Of a stretch of DNA of 61,274 nucleotides, positions 45,014-53,659 are shown one piece after another. Below the pieces are notes generated by a model. The model did not search any database. It worked only from the letters and a program-made list of their open reading frames with translations, and had not been told where the DNA came from. The stretch is from a virus: IMG/VR virus record IMGVR_UViG_3300025769_000007, positions 1 through 61,274 of that record. One strand, written 5' to 3'. Each line of letters opens with the position of its first letter. The stretch's first letter is position 1. The translations under genes were made by a program, and so were the position numbers.

Positions 45014-46564
45014 CTACTCGTATAAATCTCTAGACATTTTTATAAATCCAATCTGGATACCTCTACCTGCTGCACTTAAAGCTTGAACTCCTACAAAAGG
45101 CAACAAATCTATATCGTCAGTCATAATTAAAGATTTTGTTGTACTAACAGATTGAGTTGCACCACCTGCTGTAGCAGATGTAACTAGACCATACTGAATA
45201 TTATTTACAAAAACACTAATTTTTCTATTTTCATCAATAGAAATTCTTAATTTATACACAGTGCTAGCAGCAACTGCTATACCTAAATCTGTTATATAAT
45301 CTACTCCCGATACACTATACACAAAATGAAGATTACCATTAGTTGTTAAAGCTCCTAAATCATCATCAGTAGCGTACAAAAAGTAAGCTTGATTTGCGTC
45401 TGTAGCGTAAGCACCAACCTCTGTTAGCTTTAATCCTGCCCATATAGCAGAATTGGTTATAGTACCCGATGTAGATATAGCAGAATCAAACTGTATTCTA
45501 TTTTCTGTACCAAAAGGCACTGAAGACCATGCAGAAGAATCAAAAGTAGCTGGCATTTCAGTCTCACCATCTCTAGTGGTTAAAACAGTAAAATCATTAT
45601 CAGTAGTTCCTGTAACTAGTTTAATCCCAGCAAAACCATTAGTAGGTCTTCCAGCATTACCGCTTACTTGAACAGAGCCAGAATTAGCACCACCCAAAAC
45701 AAAATTTTGATTAGGAGTAATATAAGAATCTATTACAAAAAATAATTTAAACACTGTGGCTGAAATATCAGTTCCATTAGTACCAATTCTAATTCTACAA
45801 CTACCATCAGCAGTATCAAAAACTATTACGTTAACCATAGCATTGTCTGCAAGATTTACACTTGAATCTATTATACTAACTAAAACTTGAGATGTAGCTC
45901 CGTATATATGATCATTGTTAAATTCAAACTGTACAGTATCTGTAGCAGCTAAATCAACTGATTGCATAGTTATAACACCATACTTAGCATTCAAGGTTAC
46001 AGCCGTTGTTGCACTTGAAGCTTGAGTTACTTGAGCATCTGCTATACCTAAACTTGGAACTTTTTCAAAATACTCTACAAGCTCAAACCTATCATCTGAT
46101 TGAGATACTGTACCATTCACTTTAAGATTTGAGTTTTTATCTAAAGTCATAGACACAGATCCATTAGTGCTAAAACTAAATGAATCATCAGAATGATTGT
46201 AAGATATTTTACCTACATCATTGTCATTAGCATCACCAAAAAACATATTACCTTTATGTGACGCACCTGATAATATAGATAAACCAGTATTAGTTGAAGA
46301 CTCTAAAACAATTTCATCAGCTAAAGAGTTTGCTGTAACTGAACCTGCAGATGTAGACAAAACGTGTAATAATCCATCAGGAGTAGACCCTGTATTACCA
46401 ATACCTACTTTAGGGAAAACAGCTTTATCTGTAGACAACTTCATAGCAACATTATTTCCAGCACCACTTTGAATTTGTTTTAAGTTAGTGTTAGAAATCT
46501 CACTTGAAGATTGAATTAAATTTTTATATGTAGATGCTATTGATCTTCCTTTTAAATCTGACAT
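45014..46564 (-). CDS. Tail fibre / receptor-binding protein
   Basis: The 516-residue protein has a short N-terminal helical anchor (MSDLKGRSIASTYKNLIQSS), then repetitive beta-rich Asn/Ser/Gly/Asp sequence (LSILSGASHKGNMFFGDAND, then SMTLDKNSNLKVNGTV) typical of phage fibres. A C-terminal beta-sandwich-like region (about 190-516) ends in FIKMSRDLYE. It is probably the adhesin that binds the host surface. It follows the lysis genes directly in transcription order. Confidence 0.65.
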   Translation of the reverse strand: MSDLKGRSIASTYKNLIQSSSEISNTNLKQIQSGAGNNVAMKLSTDKAVFPKVGIGNTGSTPDGLLHVLSTSAGSVTANSLADEIVLESSTNTGLSILSGASHKGNMFFGDANDNDVGKISYNHSDDSFSFSTNGSVSMTLDKNSNLKVNGTVSQSDDRFELVEYFEKVPSLGIADAQVTQASSATTAVTLNAKYGVITMQSVDLAATDTVQFEFNNDHIYGATSQVLVSIIDSSVNLADNAMVNVIVFDTADGSCRIRIGTNGTDISATVFKLFFVIDSYITPNQNFVLGGANSGSVQVSGNAGRPTNGFAGIKLVTGTTDNDFTVLTTRDGETEMPATFDSSAWSSVPFGTENRIQFDSAISTSGTITNSAIWAGLKLTEVGAYATDANQAYFLYATDDDLGALTTNGNLHFVYSVSGVDYITDLGIAVAASTVYKLRISIDENRKISVFVNNIQYGLVTSATAGGATQSVSTTKSLIMTDDIDLLPFVGVQALSAAGRGIQIGFIKMSRDLYE

Positions 46565-46565
46565 T

Positions 46566-46952
46566 TTATTTTTTTCTTATTTTCTCTATAGACCTACCTG
46601 CAAAGTAAGCTCCATATACTGTTATTAATAATGTTTGATATATAGGTATATAACTCTCCTGAATAGCAAACTCCCCTATATTACCGTCAAACACTGACAA
46701 AACTACAAAAATTGCAGTTAAAAATATACATATCAAAGGTCTAATGTTCTTAGATAGCCAGTTATCAGACTTCATGTCGGCCTCCCAACGTCTAGTAACT
46801 TGTTCTTGTGCTTGAGATTCAGCTTGCATAAGAACTTCTTCCATTTTACGCTTTGCTTCTAATCTCTCCTCTTCAGAAGTGCTAAGATTATCTATTACAT
46901 CACCGACTTGTTTAACAACACCACCACCTAAAAAATTTAGTAACTTACTCAT
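46566..46952 (-). CDS. Holin, three-TM / GTA-holin-like
   Basis: The 128-residue product has a helical N-terminal part and coiled coil, then the motif SDNWLSKNIRPLICIFLTAI (residues about 62-81) beginning the membrane part, and a further hydrophobic segment (YQTLLITVYGAYFAGRSIEK). WLxKxxRP followed by membrane spans is characteristic of the GTA_holin_3TM family. It lies immediately downstream of the endolysin gene (two-base gap). It would permeabilise the inner membrane for lysis. Confidence 0.75.
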   Translation of the reverse strand: MSKLLNFLGGGVVKQVGDVIDNLSTSEEERLEAKRKMEEVLMQAESQAQEQVTRRWEADMKSDNWLSKNIRPLICIFLTAIFVVLSVFDGNIGEFAIQESYIPIYQTLLITVYGAYFAGRSIEKIRKK

Positions 46953-46954
46953 AT

Positions 46955-47404
46955 CTATACTAATCTGTAAGCAGTGTCCCCTTCATCATCTTTGTACGCT
47001 TCTAAAATCTGCTTTCTATTACTATTCTTTTTTAAGGATATGTGTATCCAGGAGAAGTCAAACTCGTTTATCATCTGATCAAATTCTAACCCTGACTCTA
47101 TAATCCAATCATAAATAACTTTGTTATTCATTTTTCCTTTTTCCCAAAACTGGAGATCCAAAGCTTCAGCTTTGCTATGCTGGCTACGAGATGAACCGCC
47201 AATTGCACGATTAAGTGACGGGGAACGATAACCACTACTAATCCTAACAGGACCAATAGCGTCACGAAGAGGCTGTATAAGATTATCAATGAGCCTTTGC
47301 ATGTTTTCCAAGTGTTTCTCCGACATCTCATTGTTTATACCTAATCTTTTTGCTGTGTTACTGTGTTCTATCTCTGCACGAGAGAAATTTTTACTTAGTT
47401 TCAT
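46955..47404 (-). CDS. Endolysin, peptidase M15 (D,D-/L,D-peptidase type)
   Basis: The 149-residue product is a peptidase M15-family enzyme. SSGYRSPSLNRAIGGSSRSQ then HSKAEALDLQF (residues about 57-86) provides the Zn-binding His and Asp, and WIHISLKK near residue 123 provides the second His. Such enzymes cleave peptide cross-links in peptidoglycan. There is no signal peptide, so export would depend on the adjacent holin gene. Family length is typical. Confidence 0.88.
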   Translation of the reverse strand: MKLSKNFSRAEIEHSNTAKRLGINNEMSEKHLENMQRLIDNLIQPLRDAIGPVRISSGYRSPSLNRAIGGSSRSQHSKAEALDLQFWEKGKMNNKVIYDWIIESGLEFDQMINEFDFSWIHISLKKNSNRKQILEAYKDDEGDTAYRLV

Positions 47405-47413
47405 AATTTAAAT

Positions 47414-47752
47414 TTAAAACGCTTCCATGACTATTTCATCTATAGAGTTTTGAACCTCCTTAAGGGTTGCTTCCATAGTCATCATAATATTTGCTTGAAA
47501 TCTTTTTACTTCTTCGTTATTATTAAATATAACAATAGTAGGAACAACCACTATTTTATATTCTTTAGACCATCTTGAATCTGCAGCTATATCAACTCTT
47601 TGAATTTCACAGTCTGATAGTTTTGATAACCAAGCCACTTCGTTAGCTTTATTAAAACTAGCATTAAACTCAACAGCAACCATTCCGTCAGAAAAATCTT
47701 GACCGTATATTGTTGATGTCAGAATAAAAAATATAATTAAAAAGTTTTTCAT
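47414..47752 (-). CDS. Secreted thioredoxin-fold protein lacking the CXXC motif
   Basis: A signal peptide (MKNFLIIFFILTSTIYGQ) is followed by a thioredoxin-like pattern. The strand VAVEFNASFNKANEVAWLSK occupies the place where CxxC is expected but has no Cys there; IQRVDIAADSRWSKEYKIVV and the conserved cis-Pro motif VVPTIVIFNNNEEVKRF follow. It has a single Cys (DCEIQ). It therefore probably has a thioredoxin fold without disulphide redox activity, perhaps a periplasmic chaperone or decoy. It lies next to the endolysin and surface-protein genes. Confidence 0.7.
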   Translation of the reverse strand: MKNFLIIFFILTSTIYGQDFSDGMVAVEFNASFNKANEVAWLSKLSDCEIQRVDIAADSRWSKEYKIVVVPTIVIFNNNEEVKRFQANIMMTMEATLKEVQNSIDEIVMEAF

Positions 47753-47756
47753 AAGA

Positions 47757-48041
47757 TTACCTTAACTTATCAATCTTCTCCTCCATTCTAATCATTTGAC
47801 TCTTAATGTCTTTAACGTCATCCTGAGTTGACATAATTGTTTGTCTAATAAGTTGATCTTTCATATCATACTCCATACGAGTAATTTCTGGATCAGGAGG
47901 AAGAGGTAATTTTTTAGCCTCTGCTATATCTGCTTGCAGTACAAACCAACCACTAATTACTGCAGCCATTACAAAACCTATACCTGCTAAAGTCTTTAGA
48001 CTTATATTAAAAGACGTTTCTTCGCTTAGTTCTTTTGCCAT
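47757..48041 (-). CDS. Single-span membrane protein with coiled coil, 94 residues
   Basis: A hydrophobic segment (LAGIGFVMAAVISGWFVLQA, residues about 18-37) is followed by PLPPDPEITRMEYDMKDQ and a C-terminal coiled coil. Topology and location between lysis genes and outer-membrane genes suit a spanin-like or holin-accessory protein, but no specific motif confirms this. Confidence 0.6.
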   Translation of the reverse strand: MAKELSEETSFNISLKTLAGIGFVMAAVISGWFVLQADIAEAKKLPLPPDPEITRMEYDMKDQLIRQTIMSTQDDVKDIKSQMIRMEEKIDKLR

Positions 48042-48043
48042 TT

Positions 48044-49141
48044 TTAGAATATTACATAATTAAGGCCAACGCTAAAGTTGTGCCACTGTCTGTTCCAATA
48101 CTTATTGTATCTTCCTTCCACAAATATACCAAAACTTTTATTAAATCTATAACCATAAATTAAACCTAAAGAATAGTCAACCCATTGACCTTCATTAAAC
48201 TTATGATAAGAGTAAGTATTCTTAGTGTCTAAGTGGTATGGCATAACATTACCCCAAGTGTGAAACCAGAAGTCTTTTGTGAAATGATAATAGTCCATAC
48301 CCACAACAAAAGAATACTCAACTATATTAGATATAGAGTTTCTTTGTTTTTCTACATAATTATTTATAACTTGTGGTATAACAACTTCTTCCCACACTTC
48401 TTGACTGCTGGCTACAAGAGTTCCATCAGGCGAAAAGTACTCTCCCCCTAGGGTGATGTTGTACCCCTCTTGAAGAGCAAGGTATGTATAATGAAGAGTT
48501 CCATTATCTAATACCCAGTCTTCTAAAGGATTAAAGCCATAAGGTTCGGCAAGTCTTTGTACTAAACCCCCATTTAATGAAAGCTTACCGCTCCTTATCT
48601 TTAATCTAAATCTTTCTGATGCTTCAAAATATTTTATATCTGCAAAACCATCCTCAAGGTACTCTACTTTACTCACCCATTTATCTGCAACATATCTTAC
48701 AAAGTGATGATGATTAGTGTAGTTTACCCCTAAACGTCTTACAAAATCAGCCTCGAACAAATATTCAAAACCATCAACTCTACCAATGGTTGCGGCATCA
48801 GAATAAGAGTTTTCCGTACCATTATAAAAAGTGTTGGCTCTGTTCTCATATCCGAATCTTTTAATCTTTCTAATACCAATAGATATATTATAATCAAATG
48901 GTGTTTTAATAGTTTCTTCTTCTAAAGATCCAGATGTTACAGACCATATTTGATCATCACCTAATGATGTACCACCATTAACTGCAGCGTAAAATGTAGA
49001 GTATTTAAATATTTTATGTAAATCTTGAGCTTTACAAGACGGAGCAAATAATCCAAAAAACACAACATAAAATAAAACTAGTATTACCCAAAATAACAAA
49101 TACCCAACATCAGGTGTAAAAAATTCTTTTAATCTTTTCAT
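48044..49141 (-). CDS. Predicted outer-membrane beta-barrel protein
   Basis: The 365-residue product has an N-terminal hydrophobic export segment (about residues 14-37, ending PSCKAQ, probable cleavage before DLHK). The mature part is dominated by short amphipathic strands rich in Tyr, Phe, Trp, Gly and Asn, and its end, WHNFSVGLNYVIF, has an aromatic terminal residue as recognised by the BAM machinery. Strand pairs such as VDYSLGLIYGYRFNKSFGIF support a porin-like barrel. Its start overlaps the stop of the T9SS repeat protein gene by 4 bases (ATGA), so the two are co-translated. The barrel could sit in the host outer membrane and alter receptors or partner the exported protein. Confidence 0.7.
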   Translation of the reverse strand: MKRLKEFFTPDVGYLLFWVILVLFYVVFFGLFAPSCKAQDLHKIFKYSTFYAAVNGGTSLGDDQIWSVTSGSLEEETIKTPFDYNISIGIRKIKRFGYENRANTFYNGTENSYSDAATIGRVDGFEYLFEADFVRRLGVNYTNHHHFVRYVADKWVSKVEYLEDGFADIKYFEASERFRLKIRSGKLSLNGGLVQRLAEPYGFNPLEDWVLDNGTLHYTYLALQEGYNITLGGEYFSPDGTLVASSQEVWEEVVIPQVINNYVEKQRNSISNIVEYSFVVGMDYYHFTKDFWFHTWGNVMPYHLDTKNTYSYHKFNEGQWVDYSLGLIYGYRFNKSFGIFVEGRYNKYWNRQWHNFSVGLNYVIF

Positions 49142-52100
49142 TTCTTTAATATGCTTTTAGTAGTAGTTACACCATCATATGTTACACTAAAATAATACAC
49201 TCCTGAATTTAATAAACTCATGTTTAATTGATTTAAACCTTTTTTAGTATATCTTTCTTTTACGTGTATTACTACTTTACCTGCTGAGTCATAAACAACA
49301 ACCTCTACCTTTCCGTTAGTTAGTATATTTATATAGTCAGTTACGGGAACAGGATACATAACTACGTTATGTCCTCTCAATAAATCTCTAGTATCTAATG
49401 GGCTATCCCAGCTACAGCTCCAGTATAATTCTTGACATTTATCGTCCCACTCATTATTACAACAATAAGGATCTACCATTAAAACCCAAGCGTAACATGT
49501 GTCATTCAACCAATATGGATTACCAGGACCATCAACACAACCTGCGTCATACAAACAACTACCATCCTCTGTATTAGAAAACTCGCTATAATTATGTGCC
49601 ATCTGATCCATACATCCTTCTATAATGTCTATACAAGCATCATTATCTGTGTTAGCTGTTTCGTCATAATTAAACGACTCTGGATTAGTGCATCCTAATA
49701 CAATATCAATACAAGAGAAGTCCTCTGTGTTAGCGTTTACACTATAATTAAACGCTGCAGGATCTGTACAACCATAGACTACTTCAATACAAGATTGGTT
49801 GTCTGCATTTGCAAGAACATCGTAATTAAAAGCAGTAGAGTCCATACACCCATATATAGGAAGGATACAAGTATTATCGTCAGTATTTGCTTCAGCGTTG
49901 TAATTTAAAGCGTTAGGATCATCGCATCCATATATAAATGATACGCAAGATTGATTATCGCTATTTGCAAGTGGATTGTAGTTATACATTGTATTGTCTG
50001 TACAACCGTATATAGGTGTAATACAAGACCCGTCATCCAGGTTAGCATCTAAAATATAATTTAAAGCTATAGGATTTGTACACCCATAAACTATTCCTTC
50101 ACAACTCTGATTATCAGTGTTAGCTAACGGGTTATAATTATAAGCTGAAGAATCAGTACAACCGTATATTATATTTATACAAGAACCATCATCAGTATTT
50201 GCGTCCTGATTGTAGTTCAAAGATTGAGGGTTTATGCATCCGTAAATATATTCTAAACAGGTTCCGTTATCTGAGTTAGAAAGAGGATCATAATTAAATG
50301 CAGTAGAATCACCGCACCCAAATACAAAAGAAATACAATTATTGCTTTCTGTGTTTGCTTCTTCATTATAGTTATACATTGTTGCGTCCATACATCCAAT
50401 AACAACTTCTACGCATAACCCGTTATCTGTATTTGCTGCTATATTAAAATTAAACATGCTTGGATCCGTACAACCTTCTATAACATCAACGCAACTTTCA
50501 TCGTCTGTATTAGCTAAAGGTTCATAATTAAAAGATGCCTCGTTAGTGCATCCATACACGTATGGTATACAATCATCGCTACTATCTGTAGCCTCAGGCA
50601 TAAAGTTAATTGATAAAGGATTAGTGCAACCAACAACTTCAAGTTCATCACAAACTTCATCTAAATCAATATCATTAAGACAATCTCCGTTACAATCTTC
50701 GTAAACTTCTACTGGATAAAAACAACCACCATTGTCTGCGTTAGCTTCTTGGTCATAATTACAAGCCTCAGAATCAGTACATCCTAAATAAATACAATTG
50801 CCATCGTCTATATTAGATTCTGCATTATAGTTCCAAGCCTGGTTGTCCATGCAACCATAAACTATAGCTTCACAACTTTCATCATCAACATTAGCTTCTG
50901 CATTATAGTTAAACGCTAAATCGTTTGTACAACCTAATACAATATCAATACATTCTTCAGATTGAGTGTTAGCAAGAGAATCGTAATTTAAAGCAAAAGG
51001 ATCTAAACAACCTTCTACAACTGGAATACAATAATCTCCACAATATGGCATAACACTATATACATGCCAAAAAGGAGCTTGATAAGCTTTTAATATTCCC
51101 GCCCCATTATTCATAAAAGGATTAGTTCCCGCTTGTATTGTTGTAACACCATTAGAGTTTATTAGTCTAAAAGAATTGTGCATTGTTTGGAACTCTACTT
51201 CAGCTTGAGGCTGCTGAGGCTTCCCTATCTCGAAATAATAAATATCTATAGGTTTATCAGTAGATAAAGTTATTTCAAACTCTTGATAGTATTCTCCTGC
51301 TACCACAGTATAAGTTCCTATAGATACACCACCCTGAACTAAACCTATATAGGAGTCTCCCCATCCATCACCTGCATCATCCTCTATAATTAAAGTGTAA
51401 TCACAAGATGGGATTATATCATTTAATGTAGCCTCAGGATTGTAATTAAATGAAGATGGATTTAAGCAACCTAAAGTGTGTGGGTTTGTACAACTTCCAT
51501 CATCTACATCTGCAAAAGGATTATACTCTATATAGTCAGGATCCATGCAGCCATAAACTACAGGTATAGGGCAGTTTTCTAATTGTATAACTCCTGAGTA
51601 TGCTGCGTTACCAAAACCTGCATCAGGTAAAGACCATAAAGTATCTAAAACCCCGCAAGGTTCTAAGTCACCTAAAATAACAAAGTTACCATCTACACCT
51701 CCGCTATATAACGACCCTTGCATACCGTCACCGTATGTATCACTTATTATAAGTTCCACACCAAATTCTGGAGCACACAAACTATAAGATATTGTAGTAT
51801 TTGCTTGATTGTAATTATAAGTGTTGCCTAGAACACTTTCTACTGGTTGTCCTGTAGATATATCAGTAAGAATCCACCCAGTTTCGTTTGGATATTGATC
51901 TAGAGTAACTTCTAAAATCATTCTAGCCTCACCATCGCTACACTCTGTATTTATACAGCTACCATTGTCAACCTGCGCCCAAGGGTTATAATTGTTAGCA
52001 TCTTGATCTGTACAACCCAATACTGGAAACTGACAAGAATTATTATCAACATTGGCTAGAGAGTCGTAATTAAGAGCTAAGGGATCTACACAACCTAACA

Positions 52101-52326
52101 CTGTGTCTATTGGTGCTTCACAGTCACCTGCGTCATAACCAAATTCTTCACAATTAAAATCTATAGGGTTACCATTCCATGTATACGAACCATCGTCACA
52201 AAAACCATCACTTAACCAGTTTTCTGGAGATGGTGTTCCAAAACAGTCAACAAATGTGCTGTCTTGAGAAAATGAGTTAATAGTAATAAATAATAGTAGG
52301 TAACTTAATTTCTTTAACACTTCCAT
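49138..52326 (-). CDS. Large secreted Cys-repeat protein with T9SS sorting domain
   Basis: The 1062-residue product has a signal peptide (MEVLKKLSYLLLFITINSFS). A Notch/LNR-like Cys module follows (about 26-70, DGFCDDGSYTW, then YDAGDC). About 22 copies of a roughly 26-residue repeat come next: GC(T/M)DP, Ala, then Asn-Tyr, Ala-Asn, then DDGSC, mostly between 438 and 925. Two beta domains with DTYGDGMQG (about 210) and DDAGDGWGD (about 315) interrupt the repeats. The last 75 residues (VVMYPVPVTDYINILTNGKV to SGVYYFSVTYDGVTTTKSIL) are a type A T9SS C-terminal sorting domain. The host type IX system would export it to the cell surface. It overlaps its neighbours (13 and 4 bases) and so belongs to the late operon. 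Confidence 0.88.
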   Translation of the reverse strand: MEVLKKLSYLLLFITINSFSQDSTFVDCFGTPSPENWLSDGFCDDGSYTWNGNPIDFNCEEFGYDAGDCEAPIDTVLGCVDPLALNYDSLANVDNNSCQFPVLGCTDQDANNYNPWAQVDNGSCINTECSDGEARMILEVTLDQYPNETGWILTDISTGQPVESVLGNTYNYNQANTTISYSLCAPEFGVELIISDTYGDGMQGSLYSGGVDGNFVILGDLEPCGVLDTLWSLPDAGFGNAAYSGVIQLENCPIPVVYGCMDPDYIEYNPFADVDDGSCTNPHTLGCLNPSSFNYNPEATLNDIIPSCDYTLIIEDDAGDGWGDSYIGLVQGGVSIGTYTVVAGEYYQEFEITLSTDKPIDIYYFEIGKPQQPQAEVEFQTMHNSFRLINSNGVTTIQAGTNPFMNNGAGILKAYQAPFWHVYSVMPYCGDYCIPVVEGCLDPFALNYDSLANTQSEECIDIVLGCTNDLAFNYNAEANVDDESCEAIVYGCMDNQAWNYNAESNIDDGNCIYLGCTDSEACNYDQEANADNGGCFYPVEVYEDCNGDCLNDIDLDEVCDELEVVGCTNPLSINFMPEATDSSDDCIPYVYGCTNEASFNYEPLANTDDESCVDVIEGCTDPSMFNFNIAANTDNGLCVEVVIGCMDATMYNYNEEANTESNNCISFVFGCGDSTAFNYDPLSNSDNGTCLEYIYGCINPQSLNYNQDANTDDGSCINIIYGCTDSSAYNYNPLANTDNQSCEGIVYGCTNPIALNYILDANLDDGSCITPIYGCTDNTMYNYNPLANSDNQSCVSFIYGCDDPNALNYNAEANTDDNTCILPIYGCMDSTAFNYDVLANADNQSCIEVVYGCTDPAAFNYSVNANTEDFSCIDIVLGCTNPESFNYDETANTDNDACIDIIEGCMDQMAHNYSEFSNTEDGSCLYDAGCVDGPGNPYWLNDTCYAWVLMVDPYCCNNEWDDKCQELYWSCSWDSPLDTRDLLRGHNVVMYPVPVTDYINILTNGKVEVVVYDSAGKVVIHVKERYTKKGLNQLNMSLLNSGVYYFSVTYDGVTTTKSILKK

Positions 52327-52847
52327 CGTCTTCGTGCTTGTCGGATTCTTGAATTAGGATCGTTTTGAGTCTTTTGACTGCTACGTTTTAATTGACCTAG
52401 TGATCTAGCACAATAAGATTTACGTCTTTTAGCTGCTTTACTACCAGGCTTTACTTTACCAGTTACTGCAGTTTTAAGCTTGCTACCAGGGTTTGCACGT
52501 CTGTAAGCCTTAACACCTTTCTGTGTCATACCTGCACCAGACTTAGTAGGCCTAAAGTTACCAGACTTAATACTAGTCTTTATGCCCATACCTTTTTTAG
52601 CTTTCTTTACTGCTTTCACTTTTTTATATCTAGATACTCTGCCTTTAGTGTTCTTTTCTATTTGAGCTCTACGTTTCTCTCCAGGAGTGAGTTCACTCCA
52701 AGTAGTAGGCGTATCTTTTGTTATTCTTTTAGTAGGGCGAAAAGTATTTTCTCCACCCTCGTAACCTTTTTTGCCTTTAGGTGTACGCCAGTCTTCTTTG
52801 AACCAGCGTTTAAGTCGTAAACCTGCTGCTGTCTTTCTAACTGCCAT
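52314..52847 (-). CDS. Lys/Arg-rich protein with C-terminal phage motif, 177 residues
   Basis: The product is extremely basic and low in hydrophobics. Its C-terminal 40 residues, KAAKRRKSYCARSLGQLKRS, then NDPNSRIRQARRRWKC, match a short motif (DUF6321-like) I recognise from virion-region proteins of many aquatic phages. It probably binds DNA or capsid interior. Start and stop overlap neighbouring genes (TAATG at 52847), so it is coupled to the next basic protein gene. Confidence 0.65.
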   Translation of the reverse strand: MAVRKTAAGLRLKRWFKEDWRTPKGKKGYEGGENTFRPTKRITKDTPTTWSELTPGEKRRAQIEKNTKGRVSRYKKVKAVKKAKKGMGIKTSIKSGNFRPTKSGAGMTQKGVKAYRRANPGSKLKTAVTGKVKPGSKAAKRRKSYCARSLGQLKRSSQKTQNDPNSRIRQARRRWKC

Positions 52848-53230
52848 TACTTTTTCTTTTTAGAATAAAGTTTATCACCTTTCTTTATTACTTTATAACC
52901 AAGAGCTCTTTCTATTTTTTTTGTTTTATATATGGTAGGATGTTTTCTACCTTTTAAAATTCTACCTGTTTCAGGAACTCTTGATTGCATGTGTCCAGTA
53001 GCGTCAGGTTTTATACCTCTTTTATTAGCCTCTTCATAGTCATACCCATATTTAAGTTGAGTTGACTTTTCTTTACTAGTTCCTTTTGCTTTATCAATTT
53101 TTTTATCTGCACGTTTATACCTGCGAATATCTTTTTTAGACATTTGCTCTCCTTTGTACATGCGTCCTTTAGCAGCCTTTTTAGCAAACCTTTTTTCTAA
53201 TTTTTTTATTTTTTTAACAGGATCTGCCAT
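52847..53230 (-). CDS. Lys-rich protein with conserved SRVPxTGxILKG motif, 127 residues
   Basis: The N-terminal half is Lys-rich and helical. The C-terminal half carries YDYEEANKRGIKPDATGHMQ, then SRVPETGRILKGRKHPTIYK, a motif widespread in phage virion-associated proteins. Coupled by TAATG overlaps at both ends to other small basic proteins. Virion or DNA-condensing role inferred. Confidence 0.65.
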   Translation of the reverse strand: MADPVKKIKKLEKRFAKKAAKGRMYKGEQMSKKDIRRYKRADKKIDKAKGTSKEKSTQLKYGYDYEEANKRGIKPDATGHMQSRVPETGRILKGRKHPTIYKTKKIERALGYKVIKKGDKLYSKKKK

Positions 53231-53445
53231 TACTTCTTCTTTTTACCACCTTCACCCCAGTTAGCAGCACCTACTTTTCTACACTTAGCCATTGCACCAC
53301 TTCTATAAGCTGAAGTCTTAGGTCCGTATCTAGATACTACCTTGTGGTAGCAAGCGTCTTTTACAGAACCACCTTTCTTCATAACCTTTACGCTACTACC
53401 TTTCTTCTTTCGCTTTACAGCTTTACAAGTGCAATTCTTTCCCAT
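53230..53445 (-). CDS. Small Cys/Lys-rich protein, DUF5872-like, 71 residues
   Basis: After a Lys-rich N terminus containing CTC, the product has the motif KDACYHKVVSRYGPKTSAYR, then SGAMAKCRKVGAANWG, characteristic of a small domain (DUF5872-like) seen in aquatic phages and giant viruses. It ends in KKKK. It is one of three adjacent basic proteins coupled by TAATG overlaps. Possibly virion-internal or nucleic-acid binding. Confidence 0.7.
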   Translation of the reverse strand: MGKNCTCKAVKRKKKGSSVKVMKKGGSVKDACYHKVVSRYGPKTSAYRSGAMAKCRKVGAANWGEGGKKKK

Positions 53446-53657
53446 TATTTTTTAGCAAATTTTTCTACACCAGAAATACCAAACGAGCCTAACACAACCC
53501 ACACGAAGGAATCGTATACAAACTCGTTTATTACTAGGTCTGATCCAACCCACCCTGTAACAAGGTCAGCTATCATTATAAGGCACATAATAGCAAAGGC
53601 TATAAACCCTACGATAGCTTTCTCGTTCCAGGCGTTATCGTTTTTAAATATTTCCAT
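53445..53657 (-). CDS. Two-TM membrane protein, holin-like
   Basis: The 70-residue product has two hydrophobic spans (IVGFIAFAIMCLIMIADLVT, residues about 15-34, and DSFVWVVLGSFGISGVEKFA, about 49-68) separated by a short loop, and a Lys-rich end. Size and topology fit a holin, but a better holin candidate lies beside the endolysin (46566-46952), so it may be a second holin or antiholin. Confidence 0.6.
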   Translation of the reverse strand: MEIFKNDNAWNEKAIVGFIAFAIMCLIMIADLVTGWVGSDLVINEFVYDSFVWVVLGSFGISGVEKFAKK

Positions 53658-53659
53658 TA

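Noticed and set aside
49560-51020. Regularly spaced similar sequences about 78-80 bp apart, resembling a CRISPR or satellite array
   Set aside because: They are the codons of the 26-residue Cys repeats of the T9SS protein. The similarity follows codon positions and the frame is continuous.
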